From: Hymenobacter edaphi
GTDB lineage: Bacteria > Bacteroidota > Bacteroidia > Cytophagales > Hymenobacteraceae
Reading direction: 5' to 3'
Length of the DNA stretch: 64,000 bases
Assembly (NCBI RefSeq): GCF_003258365.1
Contig: NZ_QHKM01000007.1
Span: forward strand, 1 to 64,000
Part shown: piece after piece, positions 10,239 through 19,409 of the stretch
Layout of the letters: every line of letters starts with the position of its first letter
Position numbering within the stretch: position 1 is the stretch's first letter
Notes under the pieces: generated by a model
The model's database searches: none
What the model saw: only the letters and a program-made list of their open reading frames with translations
Told to the model about the DNA's origin: nothing
Made by a program: the position numbers and the translations under genes

Positions 10239-10706
10239 ATGAAACGCATTTCCTTACTCGCTGCCGTCGCCGTCGCCTGCGTCTTCACCGCCTGCAAAAA
10301 GGACGAAGAGAAGCCCAAGTCGACCTCCGAGCTGCTGATGGCCAAAAGCTGGAAAATCACCGCCTACACCGAGCAGGTGGGTTCGGCCGCTGCCACCGAT
10401 GAGTACGCCTCTGCCGATGCCTGCCTGAAGGACAACATCTACAAGTTCGAAGCCAGCAACAAATTCACCACCGACGAAGGCACCACCAAGTGCGACCCCA
10501 CCGATCCGCAGTCGGTGTCGGGCAACTGGGCGCTGACCAACAGCGACAAGACCCTGACGGCCGTGGCCGTGGACCAGGCCACCTTCACCAGCTTCGAGCT
10601 GACGGGTTCCATCGACGAAATCAGCGCCTCGAAGTTCGTGCTGTCGGAGTCGGAAACGGCGGGCGGCACCACCACGGTATCGAAAACCACCTTCACGGCC
10701 CAGTAA
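10239..10706 (+). CDS. small lipoprotein, paralogue-like to the one at 8382
   Basis: The 155-residue product carries a lipoprotein signal with Cys19 (FTAC) and a tether KKDEEKPK, followed by 'STSELLMAKSWKITAYTEQ' and beta-strand segments. This repeats the layout of the protein at 8382-8873, from which it is separated only by the oppositely oriented ypdA-like gene. It is probably exposed on the outer membrane. No enzymatic residues are evident. The leader has a T-rich and C-rich run just before the ATG. Confidence 0.75.
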   Translation: MKRISLLAAVAVACVFTACKKDEEKPKSTSELLMAKSWKITAYTEQVGSAAATDEYASADACLKDNIYKFEASNKFTTDEGTTKCDPTDPQSVSGNWALTNSDKTLTAVAVDQATFTSFELTGSIDEISASKFVLSESETAGGTTTVSKTTFTAQ

Positions 10707-10731
10707 GGACCTGACGGCATTGACAACGCCC

Positions 10732-10768
10732 CGCTCCACGGTTGTGGTAGCGGGGCGTTGTGCGTTGC
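10732..10768. terminator. convergent terminator between lipoprotein gene and polA
   Basis: Twelve-base perfect arms at 10732-10743 and 10757-10768 flank a 13-base loop. The element lies between the stop codons of two convergent genes. Confidence 0.8.
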
Positions 10769-10779
10769 GGGGGGCGGGC

Positions 10780-13668
10780 TTAGTGCGCTTCCAGCCAGTT
10801 CGCGCCCGTCCCGATTTCCACTTCCAGCGGCACCTGCATGGGCAGGGCGTTGGCCATCAACTCCCGGATTTTGGGCTGGATGTGGGCCACCTCGTCCTTG
10901 GGTGCGTCGAACACCAGTTCGTCGTGCACCTGCAGAATCATGCGGGTGCGCAGCTTTTCCTGCTGCAGCCAGTCGTGAATGTGAATCATGGCCACCTTGA
11001 TGATGTCGGCCGCCGTGCCCTGGATGGGGGCGTTGATGGCGTTGCGCTCGGTGTAGCCGCGCAGCGTGGCGTTGCGCGAGTTGATGTCACGCAAGTAGCG
11101 GCGGCGGCCCAGCAGCGTCTCGGCGTACTCCAGGTCGCGGGCCTTGCGGATGCTCTCGTCCATGTACTGCTTCACGGCCGGAAACTCCTGGAAGTAGGCC
11201 TCAATCAGCTCGGTGGCTTCCTTGCGGTTGATGTTTAGGCGCTGGGCCAGCCCGAAGGCCGAAATGCCGTAGATGATGCCGAAATTGGCCGTTTTGGCCT
11301 TGCGGCGCATGTCGGAGTCCACCTGGTCCAGCGGCACCTTGAAGATTTTGCTGGCCGTGCTCTGGTGAATATCGAGGCCCTGGCGGAACGACTCAATCAT
11401 GGTCGGGTCCTGCGAAAACGAGGCCATGATGCGCAGCTCGATCTGGGAGTAGTCGGCCGCCACCAGCAGGTGGTCGGCATCCCGGGGCACGAAGGCGCGG
11501 CGGATTTCGCGGCCTTTCTCCGTCCGGATCGGAATGTTCTGCAGGTTGGGGTTGGTGCTGCTCAGGCGGCCGGTGGCGGCTACGGCCTGGTTGAAGCTGG
11601 TGTGAATGCGCCCGTCGACCTCGCACACCAGCTGGGGCAGCGCGTCCACGTAGGTGCTCTTGAGCTTGGTGAGCTGGCGGTATTCCAGAATCAGCGCGGC
11701 AATAGGGTGCTCGGCCGCCAGCAGGCTCAGCACTTCCTCGCCGGTGGCGTACTGGCCGGTTTTGGTCTTCTTGGGCTTGCCGCCCACCTGCAGCTTGTCG
11801 AAGAGCACTTCGCCGAGCTGCTTGGGCGAACCGATGTTGAACGGCTCCCCGCTGATGTTGAAAATCTGCTCCTCCGTCTCCGTGATGTAGCCCTGCAGAA
11901 TCACGGAGTAGTCGGCCAGGGCCGAGGCGTCGATGCGGATGCCTTCGTACTCCACGTCGGCCAGCACCGGCACCAAGGGGTTTTCCACGTCGTTGAGCAG
12001 CGGCAGCAGGCCCTGCGCTTCCAGGCGCGGCTCAAACACGTGCTTGAGCTGCAGGGTCACGTCGGCGTCTTCGCAGGCGTAGTCCTTCACCTCGGCGGGC
12101 GGAATGTCGCCCATGGTTTTCTGGTTTTTGCCCTTGGGCCCGATCAGCTCTAGAATGCTGATGGGGGAGTAGTGCAGGTAGGTTTCGGCCAACACGTCCA
12201 TGTTGTGGCGCATGTCGGGCTCCAGCAGGTAGTGGGCCAGCATGGTGTCGAACAGCGGGCCGCGCACCGTCACGCCGTAGTGCTTCAGGATGCTCAGGTC
12301 GTACTTGATGTTCTGCCCGATCTTGCGCACGTTTTCCGCGTCGAAAAAGGGCCGGAACTCATCCACGATGGCCTGGGCGGCCTCCTGGTCGTCGGGGCCC
12401 CAGGGCACGGGCACGTAGTAGGCCTCGCCCACGTGCCAGCTGAAGGAGAGGCCCACCAGCCGCGAGGTCATGGTGTCGAGCCCGGTGGTTTCGGTGTCGA
12501 AGCTGACTTCCTTTTGCTTCACCAGAAACTGCACCAGACTCTTGCGCGCCCCGGGCGTATCCACGAGGTGGTACTGGTGGGGCACGTCGCCCAGGGTGCG
12601 GCGCGAGCCTACAAACTCCGGCTCGTCCAGCTCGATTTCGTCGCCGTCGGCGCCTTCGGCGGCGCGCTGCACGGAGCCGTCGGCCGCGTCGAACAGGCCG
12701 GGGCCGCCGGGGCTGGCCGCTTTGGGCCGGCGGGCGCCGCGGGTAGCCCCGGCGGCGCCGGTGCCGGGGCGGGTGGCGCCGGCATCATCCAGGATGCGGG
12801 CGGCCAGCTGGCGGAATTCCAGCTCCTCGAACAGGGCCTTCAGGGCGTGGCCGTCGGGCTTCTCCAGCGAGAGTTCCTCGGCCCGGAACTCGATGGGGAC
12901 CGAGGTGTGGATGGTGGCCAGCTCCTTGGACATCAGCCCCTGCTGGGCGTACTGCTCCACGTTTTCGCGCTGCTTGCCCTTGAGCTGGTCGGTGTTGGCC
13001 AGCAGATTTTCCACCGAGCCGAACTTCTCGATCAGCGCCTTGGCCGTCTTCTCGCCGATGCCCGGAATGCCCGGAATGTTGTCGGCGGCGTCGCCCATCA
13101 GCCCGAGGATGTCGATAACCTGCTCCACGCGCTCCACGCCGAACTTTTCCTTCACGCGCTCCACGTCCACCACTTCGGCCGCGTTGCCCATGAAGGCCGG
13201 GCGGTACTGCTTCACGTGCTCGGTCACCAGCTGGCAGTAGTCCTTGTCGGGCGTCATCATGTACACCTCGAAGCCCTCCTGCTCGGCCTTGCACGAGAGC
13301 GTGCCGATGACGTCGTCGGCCTCGTACCCGTCCACTTTCAGGATGGGAATGCGGAAGGCGGTGATAATCTGCTTGATGTAGGGGATGGCCACGCCGATGT
13401 CCTCGGGCATGGCCTGGCGGTGGGCCTTGTAGTCGGCGTACTGCTCGTGGCGGAAGGTTTTCTTGGCCGCGTCGAAGGCCACGCCGATGTGGGTGGGTTT
13501 TTCCTTCTGCAGCACCTCCACCAGCGTGTTGGTGAAGCCCAGAATGGCCCCGGTGTTCAGGCCTTTGGAGTTGATGCGCGGGTTTTTGCTGAACGCGAAG
13601 TGCGAGCGGTAAATCAGCGCGAAGGCGTCGAGCAGGAAAAGCTTGGGGCGGGCAGCGGTGTCGGACAT
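10780..13668 (-). CDS. polA: DNA polymerase I
   Basis: The 962-residue product begins MSDTAARPKLFLLDAFALIYR and has three domains: the N-terminal 5' nuclease (about 1-300, with 'GLMGDAADNIPGIPGIGEKTA'), a 3'-5' exonuclease (about 375-560), and the family A polymerase (about 580-962). The exonuclease Exo I motif DTETTGLD is intact near residue 391, so proofreading is expected, unlike in Taq-type enzymes. Polymerase motif A (AADYSQIELRI) and motif C (QVHDELVFD, near residue 912) are present. It serves Okazaki-fragment maturation and repair. The ATG at 13668 is chosen because it lies directly downstream of a -7-like box TACTTTCG; an ATG 14 codons upstream would overlap that box. Confidence 0.97.
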   Translation of the reverse strand: MSDTAARPKLFLLDAFALIYRSHFAFSKNPRINSKGLNTGAILGFTNTLVEVLQKEKPTHIGVAFDAAKKTFRHEQYADYKAHRQAMPEDIGVAIPYIKQIITAFRIPILKVDGYEADDVIGTLSCKAEQEGFEVYMMTPDKDYCQLVTEHVKQYRPAFMGNAAEVVDVERVKEKFGVERVEQVIDILGLMGDAADNIPGIPGIGEKTAKALIEKFGSVENLLANTDQLKGKQRENVEQYAQQGLMSKELATIHTSVPIEFRAEELSLEKPDGHALKALFEELEFRQLAARILDDAGATRPGTGAAGATRGARRPKAASPGGPGLFDAADGSVQRAAEGADGDEIELDEPEFVGSRRTLGDVPHQYHLVDTPGARKSLVQFLVKQKEVSFDTETTGLDTMTSRLVGLSFSWHVGEAYYVPVPWGPDDQEAAQAIVDEFRPFFDAENVRKIGQNIKYDLSILKHYGVTVRGPLFDTMLAHYLLEPDMRHNMDVLAETYLHYSPISILELIGPKGKNQKTMGDIPPAEVKDYACEDADVTLQLKHVFEPRLEAQGLLPLLNDVENPLVPVLADVEYEGIRIDASALADYSVILQGYITETEEQIFNISGEPFNIGSPKQLGEVLFDKLQVGGKPKKTKTGQYATGEEVLSLLAAEHPIAALILEYRQLTKLKSTYVDALPQLVCEVDGRIHTSFNQAVAATGRLSSTNPNLQNIPIRTEKGREIRRAFVPRDADHLLVAADYSQIELRIMASFSQDPTMIESFRQGLDIHQSTASKIFKVPLDQVDSDMRRKAKTANFGIIYGISAFGLAQRLNINRKEATELIEAYFQEFPAVKQYMDESIRKARDLEYAETLLGRRRYLRDINSRNATLRGYTERNAINAPIQGTAADIIKVAMIHIHDWLQQEKLRTRMILQVHDELVFDAPKDEVAHIQPKIRELMANALPMQVPLEVEIGTGANWLEAH

Positions 13669-13797
13669 GGTAAGGGCGAAAGTACAAGAAGCTGGCGCGG
13701 AATACCGCATTCGGTGCTAACCGGGTTGGCAAACCGGGCCCGGCGCGAAATGTGCCGATGCCAAGTTATTTTCGTAGCGCATCAGCTTATTAATTCT

Positions 13798-16272
13798 ATG
13801 ATAAAGCGTTTACTCGTTTTCTGGTTTATTGGGTTTGTCGGCAGCCTCGGTGCGCGGGCCCAAACTATCGATCCGACCCTGGCCGTTACCGGCCTGCGGC
13901 AGCCCGTCGAAATCAGGGTGGCTATCCAGCAGGCCGATGGCAAGCACGTGGTGCTGGGCGGGTTTACGACGGCCGAAGGCCAGCCCAGCGGCGGCCTGGC
14001 CCGCTACAACGCCAACCACACGGCCGACCAGGCCTTCAACGCCAACGTGGCCGGGTTGCGCGGCACCCTCCAGAACGTGCGCCAGCTGCCCTCCGGCAAG
14101 CTGCTGCTCATCGGGCCCGACTCCCTGCGCCTCGGTAGTGTGAGCCGCCGCAACCTGCTGCGCCTGAACGCGGATGGCACGCCCGACCCGGGCTTCGACG
14201 CCGTGTTTGCGGTGCCTACCAATGTGCGGCGCCTGGCCACGGCCGTGCAGCCCGATGGCAAAATCCTGGTGGGCGGCGACTTTCAGGTGTTTAACGGCAC
14301 GCTGGCCAACCGGCTGGTGCGCCTGCTGCCCGATGGCGCCGTCGACGCTGCTTTTAGCTGCGCGGCGCCCCTGAACGGCCCCGTGTTCAAGATCCTGGTG
14401 CAGCCCGACGGCAAGATTCTGGTGGGCGGGGGCTTTTCCACCCCGCGCCGCATTGTGCGGCTGGAGGCCACCGGCGCCGTCGATAATACGTTCAGCTCCC
14501 CGCTGACCAGCGCCTTCGTCTCGCCGGTGGCCGGCCTGGATTTTATCGGCCTGCAGCCCGACGGCAAGATTGTCATCGGGGGCCTGAACATGAGCGTGAG
14601 TGCGGGCGTAACCCGCCGCATTGCCCGGCTGCTGCCCAACGGCACCCTGGATAACACGTTTCAGACGCCCACTACCACCGATTATTCGGCCAGCTTGCTG
14701 AATCCCTACGACGCCTCCGAGGTGGCGGTGCTGCCCGACGGCCGCATCGTGCTGAGCGGCTTCACCAGCACGGAGTACTACCGCGTGCCGACCCACGGCT
14801 TTATCTGCCTCACGGCCAGCGGCGCGGTCAGCCGCTCGTTCGACAACATCTTCCTGGCCGATGAGCGGTACCCGGGCGGCAGCGTCGTTATCAACTCGCT
14901 GGTTCGCCAGGCCAACGGGCAGTGGCTGGTAACGGGCGACGACCAGCTGGTGGCCAATCAGCGTTGCTACGTGGCCCTACTCAACGCCGATGGCAGCCAC
15001 GATGCCGCCTTCGCCCCCGCGCTGCTCGGGCCGGGCTACGTGATGAACGTGGTGCAGCAGCCCGACGCAAAGCTGCTGATCGGCGGGGCGTTTGATGAAA
15101 TCAACGGCGCCCGCGTGGGCCACCTGGCCCGGCTCCACCCCAACGGCACGCTCGACACCGCCTTCTGCCGCCTGAGCCGCATGCGTTACGAAGTCGGCCA
15201 GGTAGCGCTGACCACTGGCGGCAAGGTGCTGGCGGCCAGCCCGTACGGCAAAGGGCTGGTGCGCTTTCTGTCCGGCGGCGGCCCCGATGCCGGCTTTACG
15301 GCGGCTACCAACGCGACGGAAACGGGTGTGTACCGCATGCAGCCGCAGCCCGATGGCCGCATCATCGTCATCACCGGCGCCAGCGCCGTGCGCCGGATGC
15401 TGTCCGATGGCCAGCTCGACGGCAGCTTCACGCCCTACACCGGTGGGCAGCCCTCGGTACTGGGTTTGCAGGCCGATGGCAAGCTGCTGCTCGGCGGCCT
15501 CCTGGACCTCGACCAGGTCAGCACCCTGTACACGCGCAGCCTGATTCGCCTGCTGCCCAACGGCACCCGCGACGCCTCGTTTACGGAACTAGCCGACCCG
15601 TACCGCTTCCGCATCACCGATATCGGCTTTCAGTCGACGGGCAAGATTGTGGTCAGCGCCAGTGCCGCGACGGGTAACAACCGCCTGATCCGGCTGCTGC
15701 CCGCTACCGGTCAGTCCGATCCAACCTTCACCCCGCTGCCCGTAGGGGAGGCCAACGACGGGGCTATGGCCCTGAGCATTCAGCCCAATGACCGGATACT
15801 GGCCATGACGTACGCGTACTACGGCTCCAGCGGCACCCTCGTGCGCTTGTTGCCCGATGGCGCCCCCGACAACAGCTTTACCGCCGTCCCGATTGCCCGC
15901 GCCGCCTATAGTACCATCAGCCAGCTGGATGGGAAGCTGGTCGTGGCCGGGGATTTCAGCAGCGTGGCTGGCACCGCCCGGGAGGGATTGTTGCGCCTGT
16001 CGGCGCCGAATGTGCTGCGCGTGGCCGCTGGCCCAACCCGGGCCCGCACCCAGGCCTGGCCCAACCCGGGGCGTGACGTGCTCAACCTGGCGCTGGACGC
16101 CGCCGCGCGCCCGCAGCGCGTGACCCTGCTCGACGCGGCCGGCAAAGCCGTGCGGCAGCAACCGGCCACCGCCACCATGAGCCTGGACCTGCGCCACCTG
16201 CCCGCCGGCGTGTACCTGCTGCGCGTCGACTACGCCGGGGGCCCGGTGACGCGCCGCGTGGTCGTCGAGTAA
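13798..16272 (+). CDS. secreted delta-60 repeat protein with T9SS type A sorting domain
   Basis: The 824-residue protein has a signal peptide (GSLGARAQ, about residue 21) and then many copies of the delta-60 repeat, recognisable from repeated 'QPDGKILVGG.F' and 'RLLPDGAVD..F' units across residues ~40-740. These fold as beta-propeller-like blades. The last ~80 residues (AWPNPGRDVLNLAL ... LPAGVYLLRV ... TRRVVVE) are a type A C-terminal domain recognised by the type IX secretion system and removed or anchored at the cell surface. It is therefore a likely cargo of the T9SS encoded at the right edge. A ligand is not predictable. Confidence 0.9.
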   Translation: MIKRLLVFWFIGFVGSLGARAQTIDPTLAVTGLRQPVEIRVAIQQADGKHVVLGGFTTAEGQPSGGLARYNANHTADQAFNANVAGLRGTLQNVRQLPSGKLLLIGPDSLRLGSVSRRNLLRLNADGTPDPGFDAVFAVPTNVRRLATAVQPDGKILVGGDFQVFNGTLANRLVRLLPDGAVDAAFSCAAPLNGPVFKILVQPDGKILVGGGFSTPRRIVRLEATGAVDNTFSSPLTSAFVSPVAGLDFIGLQPDGKIVIGGLNMSVSAGVTRRIARLLPNGTLDNTFQTPTTTDYSASLLNPYDASEVAVLPDGRIVLSGFTSTEYYRVPTHGFICLTASGAVSRSFDNIFLADERYPGGSVVINSLVRQANGQWLVTGDDQLVANQRCYVALLNADGSHDAAFAPALLGPGYVMNVVQQPDAKLLIGGAFDEINGARVGHLARLHPNGTLDTAFCRLSRMRYEVGQVALTTGGKVLAASPYGKGLVRFLSGGGPDAGFTAATNATETGVYRMQPQPDGRIIVITGASAVRRMLSDGQLDGSFTPYTGGQPSVLGLQADGKLLLGGLLDLDQVSTLYTRSLIRLLPNGTRDASFTELADPYRFRITDIGFQSTGKIVVSASAATGNNRLIRLLPATGQSDPTFTPLPVGEANDGAMALSIQPNDRILAMTYAYYGSSGTLVRLLPDGAPDNSFTAVPIARAAYSTISQLDGKLVVAGDFSSVAGTAREGLLRLSAPNVLRVAAGPTRARTQAWPNPGRDVLNLALDAAARPQRVTLLDAAGKAVRQQPATATMSLDLRHLPAGVYLLRVDYAGGPVTRRVVVE

Positions 16273-16294
16273 GCGGCGGGGCCCGGGCAATCGA

Positions 16295-16326
16295 AGCGCT
16301 GGCAGTACGCCGGCGCTTTTTTTGTG
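16295..16326 (+). terminator. rho-independent terminator of the delta-60 repeat gene
   Basis: A short GC stem (AGCGC...GGCGCT) is followed by seven T residues about 50 bases after the stop codon. The remaining gap to 16522 shows no other element. Confidence 0.7.
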
Positions 16327-16521
16327 GCCAGAGTAGCACTGCCAGGTGATGGCGCGGTATGTTTGCTGCTGAAACAGCGGGGGCGGGAGGAGTTTATAAG
16401 AAGTAAGAGGATTTACTGTTTCGGGAAATAAACTTTCAGGTAAACTGGTTTACGGCTTTTGGGGCGCAGGTAAATAACGTCGCTGCCAACACCCGGGCCC
16501 AACGCTCGTAGGCTAAGGCTT

Positions 16522-17133
16522 ATGCGCTACGTTTCCCTGGACCTTGAAATGACCGGCAATCAGCCCGAACGGCACCAGATTATCGAGCTGGCCGCCGTGG
16601 TGGAAGATACCAAGCGGCTCCGGCCCCTGGAGCAGCTGCCCACGTTTCGGCGGGCGGTGCGGCACGCGGAGTACATCGGTACGGCCGGGGCGCTGGCCCT
16701 GAACGCGCGCCTGCTGCAGGAGCTGGCCGATGCCCCCGCCGACCAGCCCGACATCTGCACCGTCGTCGATCTGCTGCCCCAGCTGCGCGCCTGGCTGCTG
16801 ACGCAAGGCTTCAAACCGGATAAGAAGGACCGGGTGGCGGTGACGCTGGCTGGCAAGAACATTGGCTCGTTCGACCTGCTGTTTCTGCGCCAGCTGCCCG
16901 GCTGGGGCACGCTGGTGCGCGCCGAGCCCGCCCTGCTCGATCCGGCCGCGTTCTACCTGAACTGGCGCAAGGACTCAAGGCTGCCGACCATGAGCATCTG
17001 CAAGGCCCGGGCCCGGTTCGAGGATCAGACCGTGGCCCACGAAGCCGTGGCCGACGCCCTGGACGTGATTCGCCTGCTGCGGCCGTTCTACGCGCTGCCG
17101 GTGTACCAGCAGGTGCAGCCGGAAGGGGAGTAG
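16522..17133 (+). CDS. DEDDh-type 3'-5' exonuclease, oligoribonuclease-like
   Basis: The 203-residue product opens with SLDLEMTGN, giving the first acidic pair Asp7/Glu9 of the DEDD superfamily, continues with 'KNIGSFDLLFL' (second Asp), and ends with 'TVAHEAVADALD', where His173 and Asp178 complete the DEDDh active site. Members degrade short RNA or DNA from the 3' end with two divalent metals. Length and the 'D.EMTG' motif point to oligoribonuclease or the proofreading epsilon fold, but the central region is divergent ('GTAGALALNARLL'), so substrate is uncertain. Confidence 0.82.
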   Translation: MRYVSLDLEMTGNQPERHQIIELAAVVEDTKRLRPLEQLPTFRRAVRHAEYIGTAGALALNARLLQELADAPADQPDICTVVDLLPQLRAWLLTQGFKPDKKDRVAVTLAGKNIGSFDLLFLRQLPGWGTLVRAEPALLDPAAFYLNWRKDSRLPTMSICKARARFEDQTVAHEAVADALDVIRLLRPFYALPVYQQVQPEGE

Positions 17134-17151
17134 GCGCGCTACCTTTGGCGG

Positions 17152-17787
17152 ATGATGAAAGCCCTACTCCCGGCAGTGGGGGCCGCCGGGATGCTGAGCA
17201 TTGCCCTGCCGGCCGCTGCCCAGCCGACGCCCCCGCGCCTCAGCCCCGCCGCGCATCAGCAGACCGTAGCCGCGTTTCAGGCCGAGCTGAACGCCGAGTA
17301 CCGCGACCCGGCCCGCTCCCCGTTGGCGGCCACGGCGCAGGCGGCCTTTCAGGGTCTGCCGTTTTACCCCGTCGACTACACCTACTACGTGCCGGCCTAC
17401 CTGGTGCGCGACGCCAAGGCCCAGCCGTTTGCCATGAAAACCACCACGCCGCGGCAGCCCCTGTACCGCAAGTTCGGAGAGTTGCACTTCCGGCTGCAGG
17501 GCCGGGCGCTGAAGCTGACGGTGTACGAAAGCCTGGACCTGAAGCAGAAGCCCGGCTTCGAGGACTACCTGCTGCTGCCCTTCACCGACCTCACCAACGG
17601 CCGCGGCAGCTACGGCGGTGGCCGCTACCTCGACCTGCGCGTGCCCCCGGGCGACACCATGCGTCTCGATTTCAACCAGGCCTACAACCCCTTCTGCGCC
17701 TACAGCACCCAGTATTCCTGCCCGGTGCCGCCGCCCGAAAACCACCTGCCGCTGGCGGTGAAAGCCGGGGTGCAGAGCGACCATTAG
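17152..17787 (+). CDS. DUF1684 secreted protein
   Basis: The 211-residue protein has a signal peptide (LSIALPAAAQ) and the DUF1684 signature near the C-terminus: 'DFNQAYNPFCAYSTQYSCPVPPPENHLPLAV', with a Tyr/Asn/Pro-rich strand and paired cysteines. The upstream 'MKTTTPRQPLYRKFGELHF' and 'LLPFTDLTNGRGSYGGGRYLDL' segments are also typical. The family function is unknown; it is widespread and usually periplasmic. A perfect TACCTTTG box lies at 17140-17147, immediately before the ATG, which would give a very short or absent leader; the -33 TTG is missing. Confidence 0.85.
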   Translation: MMKALLPAVGAAGMLSIALPAAAQPTPPRLSPAAHQQTVAAFQAELNAEYRDPARSPLAATAQAAFQGLPFYPVDYTYYVPAYLVRDAKAQPFAMKTTTPRQPLYRKFGELHFRLQGRALKLTVYESLDLKQKPGFEDYLLLPFTDLTNGRGSYGGGRYLDLRVPPGDTMRLDFNQAYNPFCAYSTQYSCPVPPPENHLPLAVKAGVQSDH

Positions 17788-17908
17788 ACCAGCGGTGTCA
17801 AGCAGGCGGTATCTGAAAACTCTAGAACAGTCATGCTTCGACAAACCCCGCATGACGGCCAAATGGCTACGGTTACTGTGGGCCGACTACCGAAGGGTTG
17901 AGTGCCCG

Positions 17909-17959
17909 TTCTAACCGAACGGCCCCGGCAACATCGTTGCCGGGGCCGTTCGGTTAGAA
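17909..17959. terminator. bidirectional terminator, 23-base perfect stem
   Basis: Arms 17909-17931 and 17937-17959 pair perfectly around a five-base loop, between convergent genes ending at 17787 and 18018. A small imperfect REP-like hairpin (GTCATGC ... GCATGAC, about 17830-17856) precedes it. Confidence 0.92.
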
Positions 17960-18017
17960 TGAGAGGGTAGCGTGTAAGAAGAATGTAGTGCAATAGCAAA
18001 ACTCCCCACCTCACCGC

Positions 18018-18851
18018 TTACCAGTTGCCGGAGGCGCCGCCGCCGCCGGAAGAGCCGCCGCCGAAGCCGCCAAACCCGCCGCCGCCCCCGCCGCCGAAAC
18101 CGCCGCCCCCGAAGCCCCCGCCGCCAAACCCGCCCCCGCCGAGGATGATGGGCGGGAAGAAGCCGCCGCCGAAGCCGCCGCTGCGGCGTCCGCCGCGCCC
18201 GCCGCCGCCGCCGCGGCTGCGCAGGATCAGGAAGAGCACCAGCAGCCCGATGACCACCCAGAACGTCCAGCTGTGGCCGCCGCTGTCGTTGCCGTAGTCG
18301 TCGGAGGTGGCGCGGGGCTCGGCTTTGTACTCGCCGGCGGCCAGGGCGAAGAGGCGGTCTGCGGCCCCGTCGATGCCGTCGTAGTAGCGCTCGGCCTTAA
18401 AGGCGGGCACCATCACGTTGGAGATGATGCGCTTGGCCAGCGCGTCGGGAATGGCGCCTTCCAGGCCGTAGCCGGTGTGGATGTTCACCTTCCGCTCGTC
18501 GCGGGCCACCAGGATGAGCAGGCCGTTGTTCTTGTCTTTCTGCCCGATGCCCCAGCTCTCGAAAAGGCGCTGGGCGTAGTTGGCAATTTCGTCGCCGCCG
18601 AGGTTCGGGACCGTCACCACCGCAAACTGCGAGGAAGTGCTGTCGTTGTAAGCCACCAGCTTTTGCTCCAGGGCTTGCTCCTGCTCGGGCGTGAGCAGGT
18701 CGGCCAGGTCGTTGACGAGGCGCGGGGGCGAAGGGCGCGGCGGTACTTGCTGGGCCGCGGCCAGGAGCGTCGTCAGCAGCAGGGCGCAGGCCAACAGCCA
18801 CGTCAGCAGCGCTGCGGGCCGAAAAGGGGAGGAGAGAAGGCGGTGCGTCAT
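18018..18851 (-). CDS. TPM-domain membrane protein with glycine-rich tail (YgcG family)
   Basis: The 277-residue protein has a signal peptide (residues ~1-34), a TPM domain (about 44-170, 'VNDLADLLTPEQEQALEQKL', 'AVVTVPNLGGDEIANYAQRLF', 'RKVNIHTGYGLEGAIPDALA'), a membrane helix (about 195-213) and a Gly/Phe-rich tail of about 60 residues. TPM domains (from TLP18.3, Psb32, MOLO-1) have been reported as acid phosphatases or assembly factors in membranes. The start overlaps the stop of the upstream TPM gene by four bases (ATGA), so the two are translationally coupled and follow lemA. Confidence 0.88.
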   Translation of the reverse strand: MTHRLLSSPFRPAALLTWLLACALLLTTLLAAAQQVPPRPSPPRLVNDLADLLTPEQEQALEQKLVAYNDSTSSQFAVVTVPNLGGDEIANYAQRLFESWGIGQKDKNNGLLILVARDERKVNIHTGYGLEGAIPDALAKRIISNVMVPAFKAERYYDGIDGAADRLFALAAGEYKAEPRATSDDYGNDSGGHSWTFWVVIGLLVLFLILRSRGGGGGRGGRRSGGFGGGFFPPIILGGGGFGGGGFGGGGFGGGGGGGFGGFGGGSSGGGGASGNW

Positions 18852-19303
18852 GGCCGCGGCGGCTTGGGGGCGCCGTAGGAGATGGTGTCGTCCAGTTCGT
18901 TCTGGTCGGTGTCGGCGTTGTAGGGGAAGTAGCGGCGCAGCTGCTCACCGGCCAGCTGAATGCCCTGCTGCAGGCCCAGCACGTACTGCTGGCGGCGAAA
19001 CGCGTCGAGCACCAGCTCCTTGGTTCGCTCCCAGAAGTCGTCGGGCACGGCCGCGTTGATGGCCGCGTCGCCGATGACGGCAAACTGCCGCGACGACCAC
19101 GCCACGTAAAAGAGCACGCCGTTGCGCTGGGCCGTCTTGTGCATGCCCAGCTGGCTGAAGACCTGCGCAGCCCGGTCCATGGGCTCGGGCGTGGGGCATT
19201 CTTCTTCCAAATGAACGCGGATTTCGCCCGAAGTAGCCAGCTCGGCCTGCTGAATGGCAGCCACGAGGTCGGCTTCCTGCTGGGGCGTCAGGGGGGAAAT
19301 CAT
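18848..19303 (-). CDS. second TPM-domain protein, soluble
   Basis: The 151-residue product consists of one TPM domain without signal peptide: 'LTPQQEADLVAAIQQAELATSGEIRVHLEE' at the N-terminus, then 'AAQVFSQLGMHKTAQRNGVLFYVAWSSRQFAVIGD'. It lacks the membrane helix and glycine tail of its neighbour, so it should be cytosolic. LemA/TPM/TPM gene strings are common in Bacteroidota and suggest one membrane-associated complex. The C-terminal tail ends in a proline-rich PKPPRP. Confidence 0.87.
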   Translation of the reverse strand: MISPLTPQQEADLVAAIQQAELATSGEIRVHLEEECPTPEPMDRAAQVFSQLGMHKTAQRNGVLFYVAWSSRQFAVIGDAAINAAVPDDFWERTKELVLDAFRRQQYVLGLQQGIQLAGEQLRRYFPYNADTDQNELDDTISYGAPKPPRP

Positions 19304-19316
19304 AGGGTGGGAAGTA

Positions 19317-19403
19317 GTTGTCAGTGGAAAGTTGTCAGTTGTCAGGGCCGTTCAGAGCAGGGGGAGGCTGACAACCGACAACTGACAACTGACAACTGAC
19401 AAC
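19317..19403. repeat. hairpin made of tandem TTGTCAG words
   Basis: The left arm (19317-19345) holds three copies of the word TTGTCAG; the right arm (19368-19403) holds the reverse complement CTGACAA four times in tandem. The two can form a long stem with several registers. It lies inside the lemA-TPM operon, in the 106-base gap before the TPM genes. Confidence 0.85.
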
Positions 19404-19409
19404 CCGGAA

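Noticed and set aside
12172-13797. A long + strand open frame opposite polA that continues into the delta-60 repeat protein
   Set aside because: Only the part from 13798 has a signal peptide and repeats; the earlier part is an antisense shadow of polA.
18018-18240. Proline-rich frame on the + strand (PPKPP repeats)
   Set aside because: It is the complement of the glycine-rich tail of the TPM protein, not a separate gene.
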